Numbered from the stretch's first letter, positions 11,834 to 25,600 are shown. The stretch: DNA of 64,000 nucleotides from Nepenthes gracilis (GCA_033239525.1 BSYO01000026.1:7860371-7924370); one strand, 5' to 3'. Notes: generated from the letters alone by a model not told the origin. A program made the numbers and translations.

Positions 11834-11842
11834 ACTTAAATA
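11834..11842 (-). promoter_or_regulatory. Candidate TATA box for the antisense frame
   Basis: The minus strand reads CTATTTAAG here, about 100 bases upstream of the ATG at 11736, the usual distance for a plant TATA box plus a short 5' UTR. It is supported by position only. Confidence 0.35.
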
Positions 11843-12689
11843 GGAAAGTCCCCCGAAAGAAATAGCACTGTTTGACGAAGGCTAGGAAACTCACCATCTG
11901 AAGTGATGCCTCCACGTGGCAACCTCCTGAGGCATCACAATTTTCCAAAGAAGAATCATTACGACGTGACGGCTCTGTGACTGACATCGCAATAAATGCA
12001 CAAAGATGGTTCAATGGACGCGACCCTGACTGACAGCGTTCTGCTGCCCGAGAAAGAATGCGAACAGCACGAACCCTGGGCTGCTCAAGTCAGGCCATCC
12101 CGCCAAAGGCCTAAAGACAAACTCAGGGGCTAGCCGTCAGAAAGTCAAACCGCTGGTTGCCCGACTCGTAGAATTGGCAAATGGGTAATCACATGTGACG
12201 ACACAAGGGCACTTCGACCCTTAAGTCATGCAATGGAACAACAAAAAAATAACTTCGACGACACAAGAGAAAAGGCGAATACTAACTTTTTTATTCTTTG
12301 AAATCCTTTTACAAAGTACAGGGCTTGTATCAGCGGTAAGTAAAAAAAAATAAATATAATGCAAAATACAAGAAGTAGAGAAGTAGCAGCCCACGCTCGG
12401 GAAATCGGATTAGGAAGATCACACCTGAGGAGAGAGCTCTCCCCTTGGCCCATCGACCCCGATGATAGTGTCCTGTGAAGCACAAATGGAATGCCATTCC
12501 CTTGTTAAAGGATGGGTAAAACACTGCCACAGTAAGGGAAAGGCCTTCACCCTGAGGTCAACTGCCAAAGCCATGAGACCAAAAAAATTCACTAGATGTC
12601 CGGCCCGGCAGGACCTCAGGTACACCTCCTCCTACAAGCCCTAAAGATGACGAGCAATGGAAGGAGGGGGAGGCAGAGCATTTCAAGAG
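11843..12689. other. GC-moderate non-coding stretch, possible retroelement 3' region
   Basis: No supported coding frame. A purine-rich run at about 12658-12679 (GGAAGGAGGGGGAGGCAGAG) could be a plus-strand polypurine tract, but I find no convincing LTR start directly after it. Confidence 0.4.
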
Positions 12690-13242
12690 GTCTATGAGCT
12701 AGAATCTTTTTTTTTTGTAAGCAAGTAAATTTGGATTAAATGGAGAAAAAATTACACAATCTATGCTTTATTTTCAAGTATTTTGACTTAGAGTTAAAAC
12801 ATTAAACGCTAGGGCATACCCCGAGCAGCTTGGTATATCAGATGACACCAAAGAAAATAAAACACAAAAAATGGGTCCTCCAGGAGGACAACGATCAACA
12901 GAAATGACAAAATATAAAATCTGTCTGATGTTGAAAATGATCAAACGTGGGATCAGCTCCTTCCCATATCGGCAGAAGCATCTTAGCACATCGGTTGGCA
13001 AACATACTAATCCTCCAGCAGGAGGAAGACAGGCGCATGCAAGACCATGCTTCACATCACAGCAAGGGAGCCTGTAGCCTACCCAGCAACTGCTTCCTCA
13101 ACCCATAAACGAAGCACGGCAACAGAGACAGATAACGGCCTAGAACCCCAGCACCCTCACATCGGGGGCATCTGCACACTAGCAATAGCATGCCACCGAA
13201 AATCATAGACAGCAATTTGCAGCAGTCTATGAGCTAGAATCT
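12690..13242 (-). mobile_element. Non-LTR retroposon, copy 1 (about 517 bp), with 18-bp target duplication
   Basis: The insert (12708-13224) is flanked by perfect direct repeats GTCTATGAGCTAGAATCT at 12690-12707 and 13225-13242. On the minus strand it ends in a poly(A) tail of about ten, seen as T's from 12707. Long target duplications plus a tail are diagnostic of target-primed reverse transcription. The last 120 bases (GCCCTAGCGTTTAATG...TTTACTTGCTTAC, A-tail) match the end of the insert at 50867-52107, so both belong to one family. There is no reverse transcriptase in this copy: either a 5'-truncated LINE or a non-autonomous relative. Confidence 0.85.
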
Positions 13243-14280
13243 GGGTTCAGGCCTCCCAAGGCTCCTCCAAAGGTTGAATATCCATGCCAAGCAGAGAGAA
13301 GAAGCATGACGATTGCGAAGTGGCCTAACCACCCTCACTTAAATGAGAAGCACCCTCAGAAAGGGCATGATAACAAGCTTCAAGTGCAGCTTCGAACCTT
13401 CCACTGATCCATTTGATCCCCCTACGGAACATCATGGAGCTTGGGATAAGCCAAGGTCCTTACATTGCTTCATCAGCGTGGAAATAATCTTGGATCCCAA
13501 AGTTTAAGAACCCTCCAATTTATAGCTGCGTAGGAGAGCGACAATGCTCCTGGCAAAGGGGCACACCAATTAATAGCCATCAATCAGAGAACAGGAAGGG
13601 CATAAATGCAAAACCGAGCCTTAGGCCAAGATCTTCCCAAACAGAGCATCGAATCTCTGCGATGTGCCCTGAAAAGTTGCAGAACCGCTTAGGAAAGGAG
13701 CGACGCCTCAGGAGCAGGCGATTGCACGCTTTGAGAAGGAACGCATGAACTGGCACGGCAGGCCACAGCCCATCATCTGACATACCAGGGCCCGGTGGAA
13801 GGCCATCCCCAAGCATGGAGGCTAGTGATGAGTTCAGTTAAAACATGGGCCAGCATAGAATATGGCACAACCGATAGAAAAATCCAGTTAGGCGGCGAAA
13901 CCCAAAGAGCCTCGCGCGAAGCCCAACAGCCCGAGATGGATCTTGGGCCAGACAGGCCTCACCCAGGCCCATTAGACGGCTCCTGACACACTCCTAATCA
14001 CGATCCATATGCACCTCCCTCCTTGACGGCAGTAGACTGGTAACGTAGAAGACGCAGGCTCAGAGAATGCCAACCAATGGCGGACACGGTCAACTCTGGC
14101 AGGCCGCGGCACCCGCCGCTCAGCAGCGGCTCAACAAATCCCAGCAAAGAGCAGCCAAGCTCATGTCAGCCACGCCCAACAATAGTTTCCACACCACCAC
14201 AAGACGACACTTGATACTAATGGCCACCGCCAGTGCTTAGCAGGTGAGGATCCCAGGCAAGACACCTTTCACAGGTTTCC
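13243..14280. other. GC-rich non-coding stretch
   Basis: Higher G+C than the flanks and short open frames on both strands, none with a recognisable domain. Continuous in composition with 10.5-12.7 kb, so probably part of the same (Tat-like?) element interrupted by the retroposon. Confidence 0.4.
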
Positions 14281-14830
14281 GTGCCCAAAGCTTCCACAAC
14301 GGAGCTCTACAAATACCTTCTTCTTTGCTGGAGAAAGGAGGACATTCGAGGCGATGCAAAGTCTTTCAAGTTAATCCAGGCTAATCTTCGAATACCAAAC
14401 TCGAGCCCAGACTTACTAAAAGTGAAGAAAAAACTCAGCTTTCTTTCCTCCAACCAACTATCATTCCTGTTCAGCGACCATAGTGAGCCATTCTCTGAAG
14501 TACACAAAAGGAACCCTAGCCTCCTCCAATTCCCACTTGCACCCCTTGCATGCGAACATCTTTGCATCTTGCATTTTATTTACCTTCACACTCTTACATC
14601 TTTCTATTCTTTTGAAAGGATTACTAATTTAAGCGTCGGAGAATAAATCGATGAAGCGAATCCCGCAAATCCTCTGATCTCTTGTTAGCTGTTTGTGGTA
14701 CGCAAAATACAAGTTGAGAGACGCGGAGACAAGACTTGTTCAAGATCAATCCGATGCGGGGAATCTGAAGACTTTCTAATCTGCACAGTAATCCAAACTT
14801 GATGACACATCAATCCTTTAATGTAAAAAT
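14281..14830 (+). repeat. Possible Tat-type gypsy LTR (R/U5 signature)
   Basis: At about 14619-14641 the sequence reads GATTACTAATTTAAGCGTCG followed by GAG. This resembles the conserved R/U5 block of plant Tat/Ogre-lineage LTRs (CTGACTTAAGCATCGGAG). A TATA-like CTACAAATACC lies upstream near 14306. The start and end of the LTR were not found. With the minisatellites and antisense frame upstream, it could be the 3' LTR of one large plus-strand element. The call rests on a short motif. Confidence 0.35.
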
Positions 14831-16000
14831 TTTATCTCTTAAAACTTTTTTAAAATAAAATTAAATAGATTGGATGAAGCATTCATTTCGTCAACTCAAT
14901 CTATTGATTGAAAAAATATTAAAATAATAAAAATTAATATTTTTAGGAATTAAGAACGGCCGACGATTAATATATAAATAAATAAATAAATAATAAGAAT
15001 AAATAAGTAAATATATTAAAACTTATTTAAAATAAAGATAAAAATAAAAAATGATTAAAAAATACAAGTGGGTGAAACTTCTAACTTCACCCACTGCCCC
15101 TCCACCTTTATACGAGCAGCAGAGGCCAAAATGGGGGGTTTTGCCGATGCAAAGAGCACGTGGGAGAAAGAGAGAGAGAAAGGAGATGGAAGAGAGAGGG
15201 AGAGAGAAGCGACAGCGCCGGGCCGAGTGAAAGGAGTGGGAGGAGAGAGAAAAAAATACTGAGAAAAAGTTTAGGATGCCGGTTTTAACTCTAAAATTTT
15301 AATATTTTAATGTGGTAAATTTTATTTTAGATTTTTCATTTCATGCAAAGGTTATTTTCAGATCAATTAGACTGTTAGTTTCCATTCAATTTCCATCCAA
15401 TTTTACACGCTAATTTAATTCATATTAATATTAGACTATTATAATTTTACATTGCATTCTGTGTTACAAGAATAAACATGTTACAACTAACCTTCCTAAT
15501 TCCCTAGTAATTTTATATTTTTATATTTTATTTTGCTGTCATTTTATTTTATTAAGCCTCTAATAATTGAGCCATCTTTAAATTTATATAATTTAATATC
15601 TCATAAGTTATTTACTTTCTTTTTCTAGTCTTGAATGGTTTAATAACCATTGCTTTTACAATTTTGTATTTTTATACTTTAATTTCTATTGCTATTGATC
15701 GACAAAATTGCTACAAGTATTTTAATTTTTAACAATTTAAAATTTTATAATTTAAATTTTTATATATTATGGTTAACTCTATGATTATATCATTAACTAT
15801 TACGGCCATTTTCATCATAATCAATTTAATATTTTAATTTTTTTTATTTTTTAAAATATAAAATAGTTATAAAGTTAATTTTATATAGATAATCAACTCC
15901 CTATAGACATAATATTTAACTTATCTAAAAAAATTATACCAAATTCTCGTATATTTATTATATTCAAAAACCATACCTATTAAATTTGATCAATCACCAT
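14831..16000. other. AT-rich intergenic sequence
   Basis: A/T-rich sequence with a (TAAA)n-like run near 14972 and a purine-rich GA tract at about 15160-15250. The open frame over the GA tract has simple composition and no domain. Nothing coding is supported. Confidence 0.55.
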
Positions 16001-16709
16001 TGACAGCTGACTGCTGTCACCGTCGGCCAGCAACCGCAACCCCACCCCACGCCCTCACCCCTGACAACAATGATGGTGGCAATTTTTATTCTCGTGGAAA
16101 CCAGAAGGTATTATTTATTTATCGTGCAAATTATACAGTGCACCACTTATTACTATCATTACTAATACACATTTCGTTCAACAAACTCGCATGAAGCTTT
16201 GTTTGAAGGCTGGCAACAGCGCACAAATGGAATGGCAAATCTCTGCACCTTTCTGGTTCCTCTGGGCGTGGCTCAGCATCTGAACTGAGACTCATAACAA
16301 CGTCAGAAGAGCCGCAAAGGGAGAAAAAGGGAGAAAGCACAATGACATCAAAATATCGAGAAGAATACTAGATAGCAAAAATAGCAGCAGAGATTCAGGC
16401 TCCACAGATAAACAACCAGAAAACCATACCAGTCAAGTTCACTTCTAATGTTCCCCTGATGCTACAACACTGCTGCAGGCTGCTGCCTCAAGCAAAATCC
16501 TGCGGTTTTTTTCTTTTTTTTCCCCAAATGAACTAGCCAGACTAGTTCTGCATCGTTCTATTAAATATGCCTGATGCACAAATATGAATCACTGGGGGGG
16601 GATTTGGGTTGACAAATAATGGGACAGTTTTTGCTCAACCACCAAGAACCATGTGCACCGCCTTGTGTGTTGAAATCAACCTGTCAATGAGAACTGACCA
16701 CACTAAAGG
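16001..16709 (-). other. Probable 3' UTR and downstream region of MRPL47
   Basis: This lies directly downstream (minus strand) of the MRPL47 stop codon. Overlapping AATAAA signals occur on the minus strand at about 16110-16119 (plus-strand TATTTATTTAT), about 590 bases past the stop; other cleavage sites nearer the stop are possible. There is no coding frame of its own. Confidence 0.45.
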
Positions 16710-16817
16710 TCACAGAGCATTTATCATCCTCTTCATCTCTGCAGACCGCCGGGGGTCCGGTTCTTCAATGGCTCTCTCTGTCAATACGTGCTTGATTCGA
16801 CACATTGACTTCCTCAC
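16710..16817 (-). CDS. MRPL47: MRPL47 coding exon 3 (C-terminus)
   Basis: 108 nt after acceptor TTGTATTCAG|GTGAGG. It encodes [20 protein letters not shown] and fifteen further residues ending MINAL, then TGA at 16712-16710. This basic helix is the conserved end of the L47 family. The open frame on the opposite strand here is its shadow. Confidence 0.95.
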   Translation of the reverse strand: MRKSMCRIKHVLTERAIEEPDPRRSAEMKRMINAL

Positions 16818-19800
16818 CTGAATACAAGCATTAATTGGCAAGTGGGAATCAGACGATAAACAGTAGTGTCATTGAGAAAATGACGGATATTCTCGAGGTG
16901 GAGAATTTTTTTTCCCCCTGAAAATCAAACGATCAAGCTCAGTGATTTTGCTAACAAAGAGAGGATAGATTATTAACTAGGCCAGATTAACCGGTGAGTG
17001 GGTCCACTGCACAACTCAGCAAGGCATAATAAACACGTTTGAGTTTTCAATCAACACAACATGCATTAATAAGTGCAATACACCAAACAGGCTTCAGCCC
17101 AAGAAATAACTTTATTGTCAGCAACCCGGCGTCTCATCAAGATTAGCAAATTAAAGCACTCTAGATGATCCCAATGCGAAGAACATGGAGACACAAAAGC
17201 ATGATGCCCCCAATCCGGGACAATGTCTTGAAACATGATTAGTGACCAGACCGTGTTGTAAAGGCATAGGACTCAAGCTTTTTTCTCTCCTTCAGAGAAT
17301 TCCCTTCTGGAATCAGTTACAAAATACACTTTCCAAGCAAGTTACATTAAATGTCAAAATCACCTTCCAGAAAAAGACCTCAACAAGAATCACCTTTGAC
17401 TACAAAATTACTGCATAGTCATTAACCTCATTCTATTAAGGTAAGAATATAGCTGCAGTATTTGAGATGCCTCTTCATAGCTATAAAAATCTTGGAGAAA
17501 ACTTAACGTGATGTTAGTGCTCATTGGGCAATTTTTGAAACAAAATTCCATAACCTACCTTCCAAGATGTGCTTAAATGTTTTTTGGGTTATAAGAAATA
17601 AAGATCATAAGAAAATTGCTGAGATTTCCAATTTGATGTTTGTTCTGCAAGATTTGCCCTACAATCTGTGGAAGGAACAAATTGGAAGACCCTTGGATTT
17701 CAGAGAGAAGACTGATTTAGAACCTCTCATCTTTTGAGTGCGTTCAAAACTTGATATTTTCGGTTCAAGAGCTAATATACATTCTATCTGCAAAATGTTT
17801 GAGTCACTTAATTGCAGCTTTTAAATTTTGTAATTCTCTCTTTTTCTACCTCCTGGATGCTCTCTTGGCAACCTTTAGTAATCTTGGCAGTTTTTGATTT
17901 GCCATTCCCGATTTGATCTGCTTGATTTTACTGTTGACATGGTTATCTTGAATTTTTAATGGACTGTAAATGCACGGATGGACTGTGGCGGATAGGCATA
18001 TTCATGGAAAAAAAAAAAAAAACACCAAATATGCCCATGTAACACACCTCCATATTCACAAGCATAAGTGAACAAAGCACCTCTTGCAATTTTCCAATGA
18101 AATTCACAGCTTATGGTAGTTTTCCAGATTTTTGTTTAGAAGGCAACCTACACCACCCAGCAACAAGACACACCCAGTAAAATTACCAAAGACAGCTCTC
18201 ACAGAAGCAAAGAACAGAAATGCAACTACACTCCACCCATAGGTTGGACCATAATGAGCACATTTTTTTATGCATTAAAATTTACATAAAAGGACAATTA
18301 TGCAAGTGTTTGCACCATCATCATCCCATCAGGCATAGGTGTGGACATTAATTTCCTCCTGATAAGTGACTTTATTTCAAGGTAATAGTAGATGCAAGCG
18401 GTACCAATAACTTTGCTTAGTCCATGCCTTTACATAATTCACTTCTTGCTTATATAAATGAAAATTCTACCAAATATTCTGCAGTGACACGTTCTCTTAA
18501 AATAAGGATAAATAGGGTAAAGTTGTGGAATTAGTAAGGGGAGAAGAAGTTCTAAACTGTACTCACAAAAATTACCAAGAGTATTCATGAAAATTCATAC
18601 ACCTTAAACAAAATAGTGTTAATACTAGAAGAAAAATCATCACTTCGAACATATGAAAGAGTACATTTATTAGGTCTTGCTAGAACTAATTAAGTCAGAC
18701 TGATAGCTAAACCCAATAAAAGTTTACCTGATCCAATACATAGTGAACCTTACGTAGTATGTAAAAGGAAGACAAAAATGGAAGTAATATTCCATACGCC
18801 TAATTTAGTACATATAATCTTTTTTTTTATATAGATTTGGGCTTACTTAAGCAGACCATTTAGATTTAGGGTATGCTTTACAAATTAGCATAGAAAATAT
18901 TTCAGCCTTATTATAATATTATGATGATATTATTTGGTGAACTCTCTACAATTCAAGATTTCAATGCAGTGTTTATCTGATATTCATTAGTCATACTTTT
19001 ATTTTTGGAAAAATGAATTTGAGCTTCCCCTCAATCAATGGCAGGGAAAAAAAAACAAATGTAACTTTTAATTAGGTAGTTAACTTTTTGTGTCAACAGG
19101 CTGTAGTGAACATTAGAAGTGATGAAATTATAGCTCAAACTTCTCAGCCACTGAGCTGTCAGCCTGCCACCATTGTATTGTGCTGTCCAAAGACCAATGC
19201 AGGCAATCTAGTTGGCATACCATCGCATTAATGACTCTTTCCCATTGAAATCACAAATCACCTACCCTACTGCACCCATAATAAACAGCACCACAGCCAA
19301 CCAGACAAGCATCCGCAATCAGCCCCATTAGACTGTCTGCCTCACAGTGAAGCTTCCAATCACTGCTTCCACATCTGAACCCATTGGACCAGTTCTAACA
19401 AGCGAAAAAAGAAAAAAATCATCCATGTGAGGCCACTCTAAGCCTTTAGCTTCAACCTTCAAAGCAGAAACCCTCGATTTTGACCGAACTGACGTCAAAA
19501 ATCTATCTGGAGTTGCTGTAGACTCTCTCCAGCCATTCAAACAACCGCTGAACAGAGCATCAACTATCCACTCCAGCTTTCTTCCAATCAGCCTACCCAA
19601 GCTCGCAACACACAAATCCACAGATAAAAGCAAAATGCTATCAAGGGAGGGGGTTGCAGTTCACCCCTTGACCTTCCCTCTGCTTCACAATTGATAGCAA
19701 AGACAGCCAATTTCCTTTGCCATCCATTAGGATCTGAGATTCACAGAGAGAGAGAGAGAGAGAGAGAGACCTTAGTCAATCAAGCCTTTGATGAAATCCC

Positions 19801-22626
19801 AAAGCTGGATCTTCTTCTTGTTTTGAACAAAATAGTGAGAGAGGCACAGTTGGTCATTCAAACAATGAATTGTAGCATTCCAAAAAAAAGCTGAAAGCCA
19901 GAACAGTAGAGCTAATCACTAAAAGATACTGGCCAAACTAAGATACAAAGGCCATCAGACCTTCTAGCTATAATTTCCATCTCTCCATTTTCCACATACC
20001 ACAGCCATTCACACCACTAATAAACATGATTACTTAAACCGCATATGTGTCTTCCTGTGCCAAGATTCAGGGTCTAGAAGAATTGAGACTGAACATGGGA
20101 GACAACAAAGTCTTGAAAAACTTGATAGCACACTGACAAATGACAGTGGGACACAAATTTTTCCTAATGTTTGTTGCAAAGTTATTCAGCATAACAATTC
20201 AAACCATAGACAGATTCCACTACAGAGAAGCAATGACTTGGGCCAATCAAGACAAGAGAGGCTACTCCAATTTGAAGCAATGCGTCCTATTCACAAAGAC
20301 TCTGAGCATTTTATTAGAGAAGAATGGAGGAAAGAACAGTCCAGGGAGGCATGGGAGCTCATCCAATGTAATAAATCCAGTTTTGGGCAGGTGCAAACAA
20401 TGCTCAAAAAAAAAAAAAAAAATACAAGGTATTGGAGGACATCCAACTAAGGGGTGATGAAGAGAACGTGAGAGAGTAGAAGCCCAAAGTACAGCCGAGA
20501 ATAAGGGAACAATTTGACAAAGCAGAGAGCAAAAGTGAACTGTCTCAGAGATAGTGACAAAAACACAGCTTTTTTCACCAAGAGCTTCACAACAAAAGAA
20601 GACCTAGGTAAGTGGTTTAAAGGGGGATGATGGGGGCATTGAGAATTGTGGAATGGAAGAAATTGTTGTTAGCTACTCATGAGCTAAATATTGGCCGAAA
20701 TTATAAATATTGGCTGATATATATTAGTATCAAACCCACCAATAACGATTTTTCTTAATACCTTAACAATATTGTGATATATTTCCATGTTGCCAATATT
20801 TGCAATATATTAGTCAATATTTAAAATATCAACCAATATACCATATGTGTGGCCGACACATTGACCAAGATAGCCTTATTAGCTAATAATTTTCAGGAAA
20901 AATTTTATTCCTATATATCTAATACTAAAAATATTGTCCAATATTTTCAATACTAATACAGCTCAAAACCAATCCGAATACTAATCTTTTCATCCATGTA
21001 GCAACCACAAGGAGATCTTCACTTCAACAAATCCGATGTGTTGATTATGCGCTTCAAGGGATGGAAGCCAAAGTTATCACGATGAAGAACAAGAATTTGC
21101 CAAATGCAAAGGGATTTATGCCCAAGGAGTTAAGCCTTGCTCTATTTTCAATGTACCAACCAAATTGGGCGACCTGATGGCATGTTAGCTATCATTTTAC
21201 TAAGAGTACATGCATATTTTTGGGCATGATTAGTAATTCTGTCCTCTCTTTCCCAAATCATGGTGTTTTTCTCAACAAAAACCAATTTAGTCAAATCACT
21301 CTTTTGCTTAAGATAAATGTTCTTGCTGAGCAATTCAATTTCAATTCAATTTAGGCCTACTAGCCTATATAATGCTTCCTATAAAATAATTACAAAGGCA
21401 TTAGCTAATAGCCTACATCTAAACATAAGCCAATATTTTAAATATCAGGTTTGTGTAAGAAAATTGCAAGCATGATGGCAGGGTTTTTCTAGGCGCAGAA
21501 AATGATGGAGGAAAAAAATTCTTCAATGGAAGAAGTGGAAAGCATTATGCCTATGAACGATGGAAGGCATAATGGGTTTTCATGACATTGATGCTTTTAA
21601 TTTTAGAATGCCAACCAAACAAGGTCAGCAACTCAAGAGAGATTATTCATCAATAGTGACAAGATTCCTGAAGTAAAAAACTGTTCCAATGGGGATTAGT
21701 TATGTTCCAAACATTGATACAAATCAAGTTTTATTTGGAGATCCATTCGGAAGAGCAAGAAAATAATGCATGGAAGGTGTTCAGTGGCAGATTGGCAATG
21801 GTTCCTCTATTCATATTGAAATGACTGCTAGAACTAATTTGGATACTGCATGAGATTGAAAAAAGTTTTGAATTTTTTATGTTACAAAATGTTTACTATC
21901 AGTTGGTTGATAGGTCACAACTTTAAATTAAAGCCTATGACTTAAAAGCTAACATTAGGCTATCGGCGTTTTATCAGCATATTCTCAATCACTTTGGGTG
22001 GGATGAACTTGTAAAGAAAAGAAAAAAAACCTTAAACTAGAAAAGAAAGGCTATTTAGTGAAAAAAGTTTGGGTTTAATTAGCTTGAAAAAAAAGGGATA
22101 GATCCATGAAAAATCTCATATAGTTCAAAATGGTAGATTAACAGACCACGAAGCCCAGAATTATAGTTAAAAGGTTTAGTAAAGACACTATAGTGGCTGC
22201 ATTACTGGCACTATGGGGACTGGGTCACGGAGAAGACAGATATGATTTTCCTTCCCTTTTCTTTGGCATCTTTGATCAAGGGTATTTCTCAAAGTGATTG
22301 GCAGGCAAGAGAGGCCTGTTTGGCCCTTGACAAAGATGGGCATTTCCCAACCGAAAGTGCATATTACTTTTGGATGGAGTGAATAAATTTTCTTGAAACT
22401 TCAGCTGGTATATGTACCAATGGCTGTTTTGGCCTTCGATAAAGATGGCATTTCTAAATCAAAAGTGCATACCACTTTTGGATGGGGTGAATCCATTTTC
22501 ATGAGACTTCAGCTGGTACGTGTACTAATGCCTTTGGTTCTCCATCCAAAATATATTTGTAATGTTCTTCCTAGTAATCTAAGGGAGAATTAATGTCAAC
22601 AAAATAAAGAGAATTAGAGAAGATTG

Positions 22627-22661
<35 letters not shown>

Positions 22662-25600
22662 TCCAGACAGAGAAGAAAAGAGAATTAAGCAAGGGAAGAA
22701 CTTAACACTTGTCCCGCAACATCACTATACTCTTCGCTAACTGGAAGAACTTGACACTGAAGATGAGTGTATAGTTGTCTAGGTCCACCATTGTGAAGTC
22801 TAGCTTCTTCCACATGCCTCTGATCTTTACTGGAATGTTACCAACAATTCCTCAAATAGGGAGAGGGCTAGAGTTCACAGTCTTTACCTAATCCAACTCT
22901 GTAACCAAATCAAGCTTATACTTATTCATGACCTTTGGTCATAAAGTAGTGTTATTCCCATATCCAACATTGCCACGATGAATTTTCCCTTGAGTTCGAT
23001 GTCCACGTACTTTAGACCATTACTAGCACTACCTAGACTGTGTAGATATACCGCATCGCCCCTATTCAACGTGGCTTGTCCTCCTTAGGATGACCTTCAC
23101 TAACTTTCTAGATGGCATTTAGCTTCTCCATTCGAGGGAAGTCTTTTGCAAAGTGCAGTCCCACACACAAGAACCATCCACACTACCTTTAGCTTTGCCA
23201 TCCTTCTCGTGGGCCTTATGTTTGTTGCTACCTCAATCTCTACTCAACCTTGGCTTATCGAGGAGATCCACAAGACTCTTATGATGGGGGCTTTGAACTT
23301 GGCTTATCACTACGAGAATGGTCACACCAAAAGCTCTCAACTTGCCCATCACTTTGATGAGGGACTAGAAGACCCTCCTGGAGGAGTGCATGGATTGTAA
23401 CCAAATGAGGGGGTACAAGTTAGTGGGCCGAGAAGCATTTTTTGAAATGAAAAAGCCTAAGTAATTATCTTTCGTTAGGGATAGTTCAATAATGAGACAT
23501 TATTAGGGTTTAGAAGGCTATATAAGCACATTTTATAAGTAGGGAGGACATCTTTAAAGAGAATTACGTAGAAGAGCACTTTGGCGACTCTGGAAGCTCG
23601 GTACTCGCAAAAATAATATTTCAGCAACCTCCTATGTTTGCTATGGAGACTACTTGGATCATTTAAAAGTCAGTTCTCTAATTTATCTTCGGATACTTGG
23701 TTAATATTCTTCCTTGTTAGCATCTTCTCCCTATCTTTCTTCCTCTTTACTTAACTCCCTCTTTGAAAGGATAAAACCACTATTTTCATATTTGTAGTTT
23801 ATTCAGACATAAGCTAAGATTTCATTACTAGGTTGTAGATGTAGCCTACAGTGGACGTATGTACCCTTGAAATTTGTTCACGAAATAACATTTTCTCTTT
23901 ATGATAAATTTTTTGTATATTTAATACTTTTGAATGTTTGATCACCATTTGAATAATTTGATATTTTATATTGAGACTAAGAGGATATACATATGCAATT
24001 GATCATGAGAGAAATGACATAAGTTGCATTTGTATATATTACATAGATTTGTGCAATTTTTAAGTAGATGGATTGAGATTAATGCATAGTTACGTATTTT
24101 ATTCACATAGAGACATAATGAATAGATATTTAACCATAACTTTGATGTAACCAATGAGAATCATTAAATGTTCATGTTATCCTGATTATCATTATGATTA
24201 AATGTTGCACATGAAAAATTAAAAGGTGATATATTGGTGAAATTGAAAAATACCCAAGTGTCTCTCTTCATTGAATTTCATCTCATAGTGCAATTTTCTT
24301 AGTATTTAGTTAATCGGTTAGTTATTTAGTTATTCCCTCATTTAATTTGGTTGTTTACAATGTTAAGAGAATGCTCAAATTGTTACATAGTAAAAAATCA
24401 ATCCATTAGAATATGATACTAGATTTATCGATTTTATTATTTGTTATGATATTATACACTTGCCATTTAATACATAACGTTTTTGGCACTATAAATTGAT
24501 TACATCTTGCTAATATCAATACCACTTTGTTTTTGCATTAGTCTAAATTATTCATCACTTGTTTTGGCTTTATTTTCTTGTGTTTCCTTCGTTTTGTCTT
24601 CAGGCATGGTTTGATAAGATGTCTTTTAGGCATTATTCGGGCATGTATTTCACTTTGAACTATGGTATTTTTTTTTCTTAACTTAATTTGGTTAGTTTTG
24701 ATGGGAGTGCCTATTAGTAAAAATATAAAAAAAATCAATATAATGAAAAAACAGGGGAGCAGCTTCTTGTTTATATGCTTTATATTGTCACTTATTCTTT
24801 GTGGATCTTTTGTGCAGGTGTCAAGTTATATGAGACAATTTAAAAGTATAAAACTACTGTCTTTAGAACCCAAGATAAAGAGAACATACACTAATGCACC
24901 AACGCAAAGCAACATATAGCTGAACAGAATCAAGAAGTAGGAAGTCCTAAGGCTCTTCAGGACTTTGCACTCCCAAGTGTCAATGACACTTAAAGAGGCC
25001 CGCCATACAAGCATATTTCAAAATCAAGCCAGCTGTAATAAAATGAACCAAAATATTGTCCAATTGACTGGGATGCCAAGTAATGATTTGAATGCACATA
25101 TTTCCAACTTCTTAGAGAGATGGATTACTTTCAAGCACAACATAGTTTTTGATGAAGCCACTAGATTGAGATTCTTACCATTGGCTTAAGGGTGGCCTAC
25201 TTTACTTCCACCCAGTTGCATCACTACATGGGAGGAGTTGCCTCAAAAATTCCTAGCCAAGTTCTTTCCCCTTTCAAAGGTCACAAAGATGAGGAGTAAC
25301 ATCACCACATTCAATCAATTGAAAATAGTTTCCTTGCATAGACCATGGGAGCAATAAAATGATTTGCTAAGAAGAGTCCCACAACATGGCTTGCCAAAGT
25401 GGCTACAGGTTCAAATCTTCTACAATGGTCTTAACAACAACACAAGAACTATAGTTGATGTAGCTGAGGGAGTACTTATGAATAAGACTCATTAAGAGAC
25501 ATATGAGTTTTTGGAAGAGATATCCTAAAATAACTATCAATGGCCCTCAGAAAGAAATCAAGCAAAAAGCAATGAGAGTATATGAGCTTTAAGCATTCAC

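Noticed and set aside
16609..16821. 70-codon plus-strand frame
   Set aside because: Opposite strand of MRPL47 exon 3; the exon has family similarity and splice sites, this does not.
18008..18022. A-run as a retroposon tail
   Set aside because: No target duplication or family end next to it.
19328..19633. 101-codon minus-strand frame as a missed MRPL47 exon
   Set aside because: The three exons already give the full family length, and this frame has no L47 similarity or matching splice phase.
23146..23400. 84-codon plus-strand frame with hydrophobic stretch
   Set aside because: It is antisense to a gypsy gag/protease remnant that has recognisable motifs.
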